From: Nitrobacter sp963807355
Lineage (GTDB): Bacteria > Pseudomonadota > Alphaproteobacteria > Rhizobiales > Xanthobacteraceae
Direction: 5' to 3'
NCBI GenBank assembly: GCA_963807355.1
Contig: CAWEBX010000003.1
Location: forward strand, 248,001 to 312,000
DNA length: 64,000 nucleotides
Shown here: positions 48,624 to 57,049 of the stretch, one piece after another
Position numbering within the stretch: position 1 is the first letter of the stretch
How the letters are laid out: each line of letters opens with the position of its first letter
Notes under the pieces: model-generated
What the model was told of the DNA's origin: nothing
What the model saw: only the letters and a program-made list of their open reading frames with translations
Database searches by the model: none
Translations under genes and position numbers: made by a program

Positions 48624-49037
48624 TCAGCTTTCGTCCGAATCCGGTGCGAGGTCTCTCTGCACCGCAGGTGTTCTCAATAATTTCTCGATACGTTCCGCTT
48701 CGTCGAATCGTTCGTCGGCGCGGAAGCGGATATCAGGTGCGAATTTCAGGTTAACGCGCCGCGCAATCTCGCCGCGCAGGAATTTCTTGTTGCGGTCGAG
48801 CGCCTCGATCACGTCGGTGGTGTCGCGGCCGCCGAGCGGCATCACGTAGATCGTCGCGAGCTTGAGGTCGGGGGACATGCGAACTTCGGGCACCGTGATG
48901 AGATGTCCTTCAAGCACGGGATCATGCACGTGACCCTGCGCGAGAATTTCGGCGATCGCGTGACGCACGGTCTCACCGACGCGCAACTGGCGCTGCGAGG
49001 CGCCGGGCTGTTTAGCTTGCTGATGATGGCGCGGCAT
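48624..49037 (-). CDS. rbfA: Ribosome-binding factor A
   Basis: 137 residues, a KH-like fold. QLRVGETVRHAIAEILAQG, VRMSPDLKLATIYVMPLGG and RRVNLKFAPDIRFRADERFD are typical. RbfA binds the 30S subunit and helps 16S rRNA maturation, notably in the cold. It is between infB and truB, the usual order. Confidence 0.95.
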   Translation of the reverse strand: MPRHHQQAKQPGASQRQLRVGETVRHAIAEILAQGHVHDPVLEGHLITVPEVRMSPDLKLATIYVMPLGGRDTTDVIEALDRNKKFLRGEIARRVNLKFAPDIRFRADERFDEAERIEKLLRTPAVQRDLAPDSDES

Positions 49038-49059
49038 GAAACGGCGTCTTTCAAACAGT

Positions 49060-49149
49060 CGTCATGCCCGCGTTTGTCGCGGGCATCCACGTCTTTCTCG
49101 AGATATCTGGCTTTAGACGTGGATGGCCGGAACACGTCCGGCCATGACG
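49060..49149. repeat. Palindromic repeat family C, full 90-bp copy
   Basis: The ends CGTCAT and ATGACG are inverted. Inside are three nested hairpins: GCCCGCG/CGCGGGC (49066-49084), CCACGTCT/AGACGTGG (49087-49122) and GGCCGG/CCGGCC (49125-49143). It lies between infB and rbfA in an otherwise tight operon. Partial copies occur at 8231, 25908 and 39334. Confidence 0.85.
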
Positions 49150-49189
49150 CCGTATCCCAATTAACGCAGCTCTCTTGTGAGATTCGGAC

Positions 49190-51808
49190 TCACAGCGAGC
49201 GCTGAATAGTCTCCACCCGATAGCACTCGATAACGTCGCCGACGCGCATGTCGCCGTAGTTCTCGAACGCCATGCCGCACTCCTGGCCCGACTGGACTTC
49301 CTTCACTTCGTCCTTGAAACGCTTCAGCGTCGACAGCTTGCCTTCGTGCACCACGACATTGTCGCGGATCAGACGGACGTTGGCGCCGCGTTCCACGTTT
49401 CCGTCGGTCACGCGGCAACCAGCCACCTTGCCGACCTTCGAAATGTTGAATACTTCGAGGATTTCGGCATTGCCCAGCATGGTTTCGCGCAGCGTCGGCG
49501 CGAGCAGTCCGCTCATCGCTTTCTTCACGTCGTCCACGAGGTCGTAGATGATGTTGTAGTAGCGGATCTCGATGCCGTTGCGCTTGGCTGCGGCCGCGGC
49601 TTCCTTGTTAGCGCGAACGCTGAAGCCGATGATCGCCGCGTTGAAGCCCTCCGCCAGCGTGACGTCGGATTCGCTGATGCCGCCGACGCCCGCATGAAGG
49701 ATGCGCGCGGCGACTTCGTCGGTGCCGAGCTTTTCCAGCGAGCCGAGGATGGCTTCCAGCGAGCCCTGCACGTCGGCCTTGATGATCAGGGGGAAATCCT
49801 TGCGGCCCGCGGTCTTGAGCTGCGACATCATCTGCTCGAGCGAGCCGCGCATGCCGGAGGCGCTGGCGGCGGCGTTTTCGCGCTTCTGGTGAGCGCGATA
49901 ACTCGTGACCTGGCGGGCGCGGGCTTCGTTCTCGACCACGGCAAGGCGGTCGCCGGCTTCCGGCGGTCCGTTGAATCCAAGCACTTCAACCGGTACCGAC
50001 GGTCCGGCCTCGTCGACCGTTTCGCCCTGATCCGAAATCAGCGCGCGGACACGGCCCATTTCGGCGCCGGCTACAATGATGTCGCCGACCCGCAGCGTGC
50101 CGCGCTGGACCAGTACGGTGGCGACTGGGCCGCGGCCGCGATCGAGCTTGGCTTCGATCACGGTGCCTTCGGCAGGCCGCGAGGCATTGGTCTTGAGGTC
50201 GAGCAGTTCGGCCTGCAGGGAGATCATTTCCAGCAGCTTGTCGAGATTGGTCTTGTTCTTCGCGGAGACCTCGACGTCGACGACCTGGCCGCCCATCGAT
50301 TCGACCTGCACCTCGTGCTGCAACAGTTCGGTGCGCACGCGCTCCGGCTTCGCGTCAGGCTTATCGATCTTGTTGATCGCGATGATCATCGGGACCTTGG
50401 CGGCCTTGGCGTGATTGATGGCCTCGATGGTCTGCGGCATGACGCCGTCGTCCGCAGCGACGACGAGGATGACGATGTCTGTAACCTTGGCGCCGCGGGC
50501 GCGCATCGCGGTGAATGCGGCGTGGCCCGGCGTGTCGATGAAGGTTATCTTCTTGCCGCTCTCCGGCGAGGTCACCTGATAGGCGCCGATGTGCTGGGTG
50601 ATGCCGCCGGCTTCGCCCGACACCACATTGGCGTGGCGCAGCGCATCGAGGAGCGAGGTTTTGCCGTGATCGACGTGGCCCATCACGGTAACGACCGGCG
50701 AGCGCGGCTCGGTATCGGTGGAATCGTCGACCACATCGAACAAGCCTTCCTCGACGTCGCTCGCGGCGACGCGCTTGACGGTATGGCCCAGTTCTTCAGC
50801 GATGAGTTGCGCGGTGTCGGCATCGATCACGTCGGTGATCTTGTGCATCGCGCCCTGCTTCATCAGCATCCGGATCACGTCGACCGCGCGCTCAGCCATG
50901 CGGTTGGCGAGCTCCTGGATGGTGATCGCTTCAGGCACGATGACCTCGCGAATCAGCTTTTCCTTCGGTTCATTCGAGGCATGACCCTTCAGGCGCTGGG
51001 TGCGGCGGCGGAACGAGGCGATCGATCGTTCGCGCACGTCGTCGGCGCTCAACGCCGTCGCTAGCGTCAGACGGCCGCGTTGCTTGGCGGGCGCCGGTTT
51101 GGCAGCCGGCTTTGGTGCGATCACAGGACGGGCGGGGCCGCCGCCGGGACGACGGACTAGGCGCGGAGCCTCGTCCTCGTCGCTGCCGTCGGCGGCGACA
51201 GCGGCCGGCCGCGCCGGAGGCGCCGCGCGCGTGGTGGTGGTCGTGGTCTTGGCCGGTGCAGCCTTGGTCTCAGTTTCGCCGAACCGGCGTTTGGCTTCGA
51301 GTTCGGCCTTGCGCTTGGCTTCCTCTTCCTGACGATGGCGCTCTTCCTCGGCCTTGCGGCGAGCCTCGGCGGCCTCGCGCTCGGCCTGTTCGATGCCTTC
51401 CTTGCTGTTGCGCCGCGCAGCTTCGGCTTCCGCAATACGGCGCTCTTCTTCGGCGCGCACTTTGGCTCCCGCCAAGGCGCTCGCTCGCGCGCTGCGCTCG
51501 TCCTCGGTCAGTTTCCGCAACACGACGCCTGAACCCGAGCGCGGGGCGGCGGGTGTCGCGGCACGAGCCGGTGGAGCCTTGGCAGCCAGCGTCCTGGGGG
51601 CGACCGGCTCCGAGGTTCCCGTCGGTTCCGGGCCAGGAGAGTCGCCGCCGATTCGACGCTTGCCGCGTTTTTCGACCACCACCTGCTTGGTACGGCCGTG
51701 GCTGAAGCTCTGGCGCACGGTGCCCTGCTCGACGCGAGGCTTGAGCGTCAAGGTCTTGGACGGGCTGACGCTCAGAGTCTTGTCGCCAGGATTTTTCGTA
51801 TCAACCAT
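49190..51808 (-). CDS. infB: Translation initiation factor IF-2
   Basis: 872 residues. The N-terminal third is low-complexity (Lys/Arg/Ala/Glu-rich, with a coiled region EEERRIAEAEAARR) as in alphaproteobacterial IF-2. The GTPase core is VTVMGHVDHGKTSLLDALRH, DTPGHAAFTAMRARGAKVTD and AINKIDKPDA, then domains II-IV ending IECYRVETIQRSL. IF-2 brings fMet-tRNA to the 30S subunit and promotes subunit joining. Confidence 0.97.
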   Translation of the reverse strand: MVDTKNPGDKTLSVSPSKTLTLKPRVEQGTVRQSFSHGRTKQVVVEKRGKRRIGGDSPGPEPTGTSEPVAPRTLAAKAPPARAATPAAPRSGSGVVLRKLTEDERSARASALAGAKVRAEEERRIAEAEAARRNSKEGIEQAEREAAEARRKAEEERHRQEEEAKRKAELEAKRRFGETETKAAPAKTTTTTTRAAPPARPAAVAADGSDEDEAPRLVRRPGGGPARPVIAPKPAAKPAPAKQRGRLTLATALSADDVRERSIASFRRRTQRLKGHASNEPKEKLIREVIVPEAITIQELANRMAERAVDVIRMLMKQGAMHKITDVIDADTAQLIAEELGHTVKRVAASDVEEGLFDVVDDSTDTEPRSPVVTVMGHVDHGKTSLLDALRHANVVSGEAGGITQHIGAYQVTSPESGKKITFIDTPGHAAFTAMRARGAKVTDIVILVVAADDGVMPQTIEAINHAKAAKVPMIIAINKIDKPDAKPERVRTELLQHEVQVESMGGQVVDVEVSAKNKTNLDKLLEMISLQAELLDLKTNASRPAEGTVIEAKLDRGRGPVATVLVQRGTLRVGDIIVAGAEMGRVRALISDQGETVDEAGPSVPVEVLGFNGPPEAGDRLAVVENEARARQVTSYRAHQKRENAAASASGMRGSLEQMMSQLKTAGRKDFPLIIKADVQGSLEAILGSLEKLGTDEVAARILHAGVGGISESDVTLAEGFNAAIIGFSVRANKEAAAAAKRNGIEIRYYNIIYDLVDDVKKAMSGLLAPTLRETMLGNAEILEVFNISKVGKVAGCRVTDGNVERGANVRLIRDNVVVHEGKLSTLKRFKDEVKEVQSGQECGMAFENYGDMRVGDVIECYRVETIQRSL

Positions 51809-51876
51809 TCAGCAGTCCCAATCTTGTTGCGCTGTACGCGATCGCACAGGTGGTGTCGTTAGAATTCTTGCCGTGT

Positions 51877-52542
51877 TCAGCTGCCTTGCCGCTGCCCGCC
51901 ATCCTGGTATCGAACCAGGATCTGGCTGCGCTGCAGGAAAGTCTTGCTCGCCGGGCCTGCGAGCAGGGCTGCATGTATCACATTTGCCCTGCCAAGTGCC
52001 AAATCCAATTCTGCCGACGTCAGGTTGGTGACAACCGGGATTTCCCGCGTTTTACCGGACTGAATGGCTATTTTCTTGACGGTAGCGTCCAATTTCCGAA
52101 TTCCGTCTGCGGCGCCGTCTGCGGCGTGAAGCAGGGCAACCGCCTGATGACGAAGCAGTGCGTCCTCCGCTTTTGCGAAACCGGCGACGACCTGACCGGC
52201 CTTGGCGGCGACCGCCAGCGCGTCGATTGCGCTGCGGACCATCAACTGCCGGGTCTTCTCAACCAGAGAGGCCGATACGTGAACGTCCCGCTTGAAGCCC
52301 TTGCTAAACTGGTGGCGGCGGACCGCCTCTGCAACAGCAGCATGCGAGGCTGAAATCCAGAGGCCCCGGCCGGGAAGTTTGCGTTTCAGATCCACGATAA
52401 CCTCGCCCGAGGGCGAGACCACGAACCGGATCAAGTCGCCGATCGGGCGCACCTCGCGCGTAACCACGCACATCCGCGTCGTCGCGGATTTGTTGGTCCG
52501 CGGTCCGTCGTCAAGATCTGCCGGGTCGGCGATGGCGAGCAT
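51877..52542 (-). CDS. ylxR: YlxR-family (DUF448) RNA-binding protein with an L7Ae-like C-terminal part
   Basis: 221 residues. The N-terminal half has TRMCVVTREVRPIGDLIRFV and GRGLWISASHAAVAEAVRR, the YlxR (DUF448) signature, whose GRGLW-like segment is thought to bind RNA. The C-terminal half (AAKAGQVVAGFAKAEDALLR) resembles L7Ae-type ribosomal proteins. Fusion of the two is common in alphaproteobacteria. It lies between nusA and infB. Precise role unknown. Confidence 0.85.
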   Translation of the reverse strand: MLAIADPADLDDGPRTNKSATTRMCVVTREVRPIGDLIRFVVSPSGEVIVDLKRKLPGRGLWISASHAAVAEAVRRHQFSKGFKRDVHVSASLVEKTRQLMVRSAIDALAVAAKAGQVVAGFAKAEDALLRHQAVALLHAADGAADGIRKLDATVKKIAIQSGKTREIPVVTNLTSAELDLALGRANVIHAALLAGPASKTFLQRSQILVRYQDGGQRQGS

Positions 52543-52754
52543 GTCGTGAACATTCCCCTTGTCATCGGCGGCGAGGTCTTCCCGCGAAGCCGAGTCTGCT
52601 TTCGCGGAAGGGGTCCTGGCGCACGTTCCGCAGAAGCGGTGACTGCAAGTTCTGGTGTGAGCATTTTCTTCACGCTAACCAAACCCACTTAGCCGGAAAA
52701 TGTTCTGGAGTGAATCCCTGCATTGAGATCAAACTCCAGCCTAAATCCTACGAA

Positions 52755-52803
52755 CGAGCATGATCTATCGAAACCGGTTCCCACTTTTCAGGATCATGCT
52801 CTA
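52755..52803 (-). repeat. Dispersed repeat overlapping the nusA stop codon
   Basis: On the minus strand it reads TAGAGCATGATCC, AAAAGTGGGAACCGGTT, then GATCATGCTC; the GAGCATGATC/GATCATGCTC arms are inverted. The first three bases are the nusA TAG. The AGTGGGAACCGGTT core recalls family A. The rest of the gap to ylxR (52543-52754) shows nothing else. Confidence 0.7.
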
Positions 52804-54411
52804 TGCCGGCTGATCTTCAGCGGCGACGGCCTCTGCCGGTTTCGCCAGGTCAGCTTCGCTGATCCAGCCGGCCATCAGGCGGGCTTGCATGATGATGGCC
52901 TCGGCATCCTCGCGCGAAATCTCGATGCCGTCGAAATAACCCGCGTGCTTGACCGCTTCGCCTTCCTTGCGTTCGGTCCAGCCGACCAGATCGTCGGTGG
53001 CGCAACCGGCCAGATCCTCGACTGTCCTGACGTCGTTCTCGCCAAGTTTGACCAGCATCTTCAATGTCACGCCAGGTACCGTCTTCAGAGCGTCGTCCAC
53101 GCCGAGTTCCTTTCGCCTGCTTTCCAGTTCGGCCTCGAGTTGCTCGAGATATTCGCGGGCGCGGCTCTGCAATTCGCCCGCGGTTTCATCGTCGAATCCC
53201 TCAATGCCGGCGAGTTCCCGCGTATCGACCAGCGTCAGTTCTTCAACAGAGGTAAAACCTTCCGACGCCAGCAATTGGCCGACGACCTCGTCGACGTTGA
53301 GCGCTTCCATGAACATGCGAGTCGCATTCTCGAAGTCCGCCTGGCGTCGCTCCGATTCCTCCTGCTCGGTCAGGATGTCGATATCCCAGCCGGTCAGTTG
53401 CGAGGCGAGCCGCACGTTCTGTCCGCGCCGCCCGATCGCGAGCGACAATTGGTTGTTGGTATCGGAGACCACAACCTCGATCCGCTCCCGATCTTCGTCG
53501 ATCACGACTTTCGCGACCTCCGCCGGCGCCAGCGCGTTGACGACGAACGTAGCGATATCGGGCGACCACGGGATGATGTCGATCTTTTCGCCCTGCAACT
53601 CGTTGACGACCGCCTGAACGCGCGACCCGCGCATTCCGACGCAAGCCCCAACCGGATCGACTGAGGAATCCCTCGACACCACGCCGATCTTCGCGCGGGA
53701 ACCAGGGTCGCGCGCCACCGCCTTGATCTCGACGATGCCGTCGTAGATTTCCGGCACTTCCTGCGCGAACAGTTTCACCATGAACTGCGGATGGGTGCGC
53801 GACAGGAAGATTTGCGGCCCGCGAGTTTCGCGGCGCACGTCGAAGATATAGGCCCGGACGCGGTCTCCGTTGCGGAAAACCTCGCGCGGCAGCATCTCGT
53901 CGCGGCGTATGACGGCCTCGCCGCGGCCGAGGTCAACGATCACGCTGCCGTATTCGACACGCTTGACGATGCCGTTGACGATGTCGCCGATGCGATCCTT
54001 GAACTCCTGATATTGCCGGTCACGCTCGGCCTCGCGCACCTTCTGCACGATCACCTGTTTGGCGGATTGCGCGGAGATGCGGCCATATTCCAGCGGCGGC
54101 AGCGTGTCGGCGATGGTGTCGCCGATCTGCGCGCCCGGATTGGCTCGCTGAGCGTCCTTCAGCGAGATCTGGTTCGCGGCGTTCTCGACCTGATCGACCA
54201 CCAGCATGTGGCGGGTGAGCTGCAGCTGCCCGGTTTTCGGATGAATTTCCGCATGAACGTCGGTCTCACTGCCGTACCGCGCCCGCGCCGCCTTGGCGAT
54301 CGCATCTTCCATCGCGGCGATCACGATGCCACGGTCGATGGATTTTTCTCGCGCTACTGCGTCCGCGATCTGCAGCAGTTCGAGTTTATTGGCGCTGACA
54401 GCGGCCATCAC
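52801..54411 (-). CDS. nusA: Transcription termination/antitermination factor NusA
   Basis: 536 residues. The N-terminal RNA polymerase-binding domain is followed by S1 (GIVKRVEYGSVIVDLGRGEA), two KH domains (DPVGACVGMRGSRVQAVVNE; SLAIGRRGQNVRLASQLTGW) and two C-terminal acidic repeats. It controls pausing, termination and antitermination. The protein ends AEDQPA, and the stop TAG belongs to a dispersed repeat. Start is one of two adjacent ATGs (54411 or 54408). Confidence 0.97.
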   Translation of the reverse strand: MMAAVSANKLELLQIADAVAREKSIDRGIVIAAMEDAIAKAARARYGSETDVHAEIHPKTGQLQLTRHMLVVDQVENAANQISLKDAQRANPGAQIGDTIADTLPPLEYGRISAQSAKQVIVQKVREAERDRQYQEFKDRIGDIVNGIVKRVEYGSVIVDLGRGEAVIRRDEMLPREVFRNGDRVRAYIFDVRRETRGPQIFLSRTHPQFMVKLFAQEVPEIYDGIVEIKAVARDPGSRAKIGVVSRDSSVDPVGACVGMRGSRVQAVVNELQGEKIDIIPWSPDIATFVVNALAPAEVAKVVIDEDRERIEVVVSDTNNQLSLAIGRRGQNVRLASQLTGWDIDILTEQEESERRQADFENATRMFMEALNVDEVVGQLLASEGFTSVEELTLVDTRELAGIEGFDDETAGELQSRAREYLEQLEAELESRRKELGVDDALKTVPGVTLKMLVKLGENDVRTVEDLAGCATDDLVGWTERKEGEAVKHAGYFDGIEISREDAEAIIMQARLMAGWISEADLAKPAEAVAAEDQPA

Positions 54412-54430
54412 TTAGTCTCCTTCGATGGGA

Positions 54431-55194
54431 TCAATGTCGCCGCGCCGCAGTCTTTCTGCGGTCAGGCGATGTTCCTTGGTGTTCTTCGGCGGCTTTTTCT
54501 CGAGGGCTTTTGAGTCGCTTTTGAGTTTCGGTTTCGGCGCATTGCGTTTCGGTCGGATCGTTTTTCGCGTGCGGCGGAGGCGGAGGCAGAACGCCGAGAT
54601 TCCGTTTCATCTCGCGTTCCGCGATCTTGCCCCGCCGCATCGATTCCGCGATCAATTCGTCGGTCAGAACCAGCCGCGCGTCGGCGATGTCCTCCATGAC
54701 CAGCAGGACATCGGCATCGTCGTCCTGTTGGACGTCGTCCCGATGCAGGCGCACCGCGTTGTTCTCGACGCCCCGAAGGATGCCGCGGAACCGCTTGCGA
54801 CCCTGATGGGCGACCGCCATCTCGACCTTCACGAGGTGACCGGCGTGGCGTTCGAAGTCGGATCGGCGCACCAGCGGCCGGTCGATGCCGGGCGACGAGA
54901 TTTCCAGCCGATAGGCCTTGTCGATCGGATCGGCGATATCGAGCACCGGCGACAGCGCCTTCGAGATCGCCTCGCAATCCTCGATCTGCATCGATCCGTC
55001 CGGCCGCTCGGCCATGATCTGGACCGTGCAGCCGGCTGTCGCCGGACATCCTTGATCCGGACCAGGCGGTATCCCATGCCTTGCAGGACCGGGGCGACGA
55101 CCGACGAGACGCGCGCGGCGACGCCCGGCTCGACCACGAGACGCGGCTCGTCGAGCAGGTCGTGGTCCGGGATTTGGGCAACGGGATCGGTCAT
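54431..55194 (-). pseudogene. rimP: Ribosome maturation factor RimP, split by a frameshift
   Basis: Two overlapping frames give one RimP. The first (ATG at 55194) reads MTDPVAQIPDHDLLDEPRLV through VLQGMGYRLVRIK. The second resumes with AGCTVQIMAERPDGSM, then YRLEISSPGIDRPLVRRSDF, and ends at 54431. Two single-base insertions 13 bases apart near 55050 and 55037 would restore RIKMSGDAGCTVQ; one deletion fits the frame change less well to the family. RimP helps 30S maturation and heads the nusA-infB operon. As read, the product would stop making sense after about 48 residues. The C-terminal tail is long and charged. Confidence 0.85.
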
Positions 55195-55327
55195 ATCCAG
55201 GGTCAAGGATCGGTCTGCAAGAAATGGGTCTGACGGTCACGGGCTCTGCCGACCACTATTGTCGTCCGGGTCGGCGTTGCTGCCTGAAGGAACCTGGATA
55301 CGCCGCGGCGTATGAGGTCCGTTCAGG

Positions 55328-55361
55328 TAATAAAAAAGAGCGGGTCCCGAAGGGCCCACTC
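55328..55361 (-). terminator. Rho-independent terminator between trmB and rimP
   Basis: On the minus strand GAGTGGGCCC and GGGACCCGCTC pair around a TTC loop with one mismatch, followed by TTTTTTATT. It can end the trmB transcript or act as the attenuator of the rimP operon. Confidence 0.88.
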
Positions 55362-55520
55362 TCGATACGCGATCGTATGAGAAAGTTTCCACAGATATAG
55401 CCGTTTTCGCGATCCCCGGCAAGGCCCGGCGAGGGCGTGAGAGGCGAATTTCATCGTTCGCAGCTCTCCCCGAGCGTGGCACTGGAGATAAGACGGGATA
55501 TGCCAAGCCGATCCCGCCAA
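55328..55520 (-). promoter_or_regulatory. Structured rimP leader, candidate attenuator
   Basis: On the minus strand the 410-base gap between trmB and rimP (55195-55604) holds a run of hairpins: GGCGGGAT/ATCCCGTC (55518-55492, 8 bp), GCGAA/TTCGC, ATACG/CGTAT (around 55370), then an intrinsic terminator at 55361-55328. The terminator stands about 130 bases before the rimP start, so read-through would set expression of the whole nusA-infB operon. Attenuator-type leaders ahead of rimP have been proposed in other proteobacteria. A short ORF starting at an ATG near 55455 runs into the terminator and could be a leader peptide. Confidence 0.55.
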
Positions 55521-55604
55521 AGAAAACCTACGCTCTGCCCTCAGGCGCCAGCGACGTCCGAAGAGCACTTCTGCCGGCATCGCGCCAGGGTCTTGTCGCA
55601 ATGA

Positions 55605-56326
55605 TCAGTCTGTACGCCGAAAGCGCAGATACGTCGCGCGGCGGCCTTCGCGCGTGGCTTTGCGACCGTAGCGCGTCATGGTGTAGCCCGGCCATGGGTT
55701 GCGCCAGTCGGCGGCGCGTTCGGCGAGCCAGAGGAAATCCGGCGATCGCGCCAGATGCGATAGCGTCCATGCGCAGTAGTCGGCGATGTCGCTGACGAAG
55801 CGGAATTCGCCGCCCGGCCGGAGCACGCGCGCTATCGCCGCGATGGTCGCGTTCTGAACGAAACGGCGTTTCCAGTGACGGCGCTTCGGCCACGGGTCGG
55901 GATGGATCAGATCGATCCGCACCAGTGAACGCTTGCGGCAGACCACGCCAGCAGTTCCGATGCATCGCCGGCGAACAGGCGGATATTGCTGATATCATGC
56001 GCTTCGATCTGCGCGAGGATCTTGGCCATGCCGTTGACGTAGGGTTCGCAACCGATGAAACCGGTATGCGGAAAGGCCAGCGCTTCGGCGATGAGATGCT
56101 CGCCGCCGCCGAAACCGATCTCGATGCGCATCTCATCAACCCGGCCGCCGAACAGCGCGGTCAGGTTGGACGGCCCGATCTTGGCGGGATCGAAACTGAG
56201 GCGCGGCAACAGATGCGCGATCAGGTCGCTCTGGTGCGATCGCAGCTTGTGTCCCTTGCGGCGTCCGAAAAACGAACCGTGACCGGACTCGCGGCGAAAC
56301 GATGTATCGTCGGCAGAGTACGTCAA
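55605..56326 (-). pseudogene. trmB: tRNA (guanine-N7)-methyltransferase TrmB, split by a frameshift
   Basis: The N-terminal frame (TTG start at 56326) has FFGRRKGHKLRSHQSDLI, the SAM-binding MRIEIGFGGGEHLIAEAL and NIRLFAGDASELLAW. The C-terminal frame continues SLVRIDLIHPDPWPKRRHWK and ends at 55605. Dropping one base at 55942 and one at 55929, 13 bases apart, restores AWLPQASLVRIDLIHPDPWP, exactly the family spacing. TrmB makes m7G46 in tRNA. As read, the SAM-binding half is parted from the catalytic DPWPK half. An HTH gene ends only 20 bases upstream. Confidence 0.85.
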
Positions 56327-56345
56327 GGATCGGAAGCGGCAGCCG

Positions 56346-56837
56346 TCATCGCAACGGTCGGAAGGCGGCAGCCATCATCGCATCGCAACGAGCTTCTGCG
56401 GTGAATAGGCTAGCGCTGGTCCTACACGGTTCGGGCGGTTCGCGGGCCGCAATCTGTTCGACCATGTCGACGATGCTGCGGCGGAGTTTTGCGTCGGTGA
56501 TCCGGGTAAATGCGCGGGTCAGCGCGAGACCTTCGGATGTTGCAAGAAAATCGGAGACGTAAGCAGGTGATGGCGCCTCGCTCAGACCCTCGGCCTTGGA
56601 GATACCCGTGGGGCTACCCTCGAACAGAAACGAAACCGGAACCTGAAGAATTTCGGAAATCTGCTGGATGCGACTGGCGCCGACGCGATTGGTGCCTTTT
56701 TCGTATTTCTGAACCTGCTGGAATGTCAGTCCCAGAGCTTCGCCGAGTTTCTCCTGACTCATGCCGAGCATGATGCGGCGCATGCGCACACGGCTGCCGA
56801 CATGCTTGTCAACAGGATTGGGCGCCTTGGTCGACAT
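56346..56837 (-). CDS. XRE-family helix-turn-helix regulator
   Basis: About 163 residues. The DNA-binding domain is VRMRRIMLGMSQEKLGEALG and TFQQVQKYEKGTNRVGASRI, typical of the small Rhizobiales regulators that stand between lnt and metK. The middle part (VPVSFLFEG, ALTRAFTRITDAKLRRSIVD) also fits. The last 30 or so residues (from EPPEPCRTSASLF) do not look like the family. GAGGAG lies upstream of the ATG at 56837; ATG 56891 is an alternative start. Targets unknown. Confidence 0.82.
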   Translation of the reverse strand: MSTKAPNPVDKHVGSRVRMRRIMLGMSQEKLGEALGLTFQQVQKYEKGTNRVGASRIQQISEILQVPVSFLFEGSPTGISKAEGLSEAPSPAYVSDFLATSEGLALTRAFTRITDAKLRRSIVDMVEQIAAREPPEPCRTSASLFTAEARCDAMMAAAFRPLR

Positions 56838-57049
56838 CTCCTGGGTCTCCTCGGAGGGGGCCGCGATCTGTGGATACGCTCCCGGTGCCATGATCGTCAA
56901 ACTCAACTCAATCACATGATAAAAATTCGAAGTTAATCTCACAGTCGGCTGCATTATACCACTCGCGCAAATTGTTACACGAACTATATCGATCGTGCGA
57001 TTGGAAGCGCTGTAGTCGAAACTCGCATGAAATTATTCACGCGCCGCGG

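Noticed and set aside
49346..51064. 572-codon open frame on + opposite infB
   Set aside because: It mirrors the infB codons and has no domain or ribosome site of its own.
55366..55600. 6S RNA or tRNA gene in the trmB-rimP gap
   Set aside because: The hairpins do not form a cloverleaf, nor the long open-bubble rod of 6S RNA. A leader/attenuator fits better.
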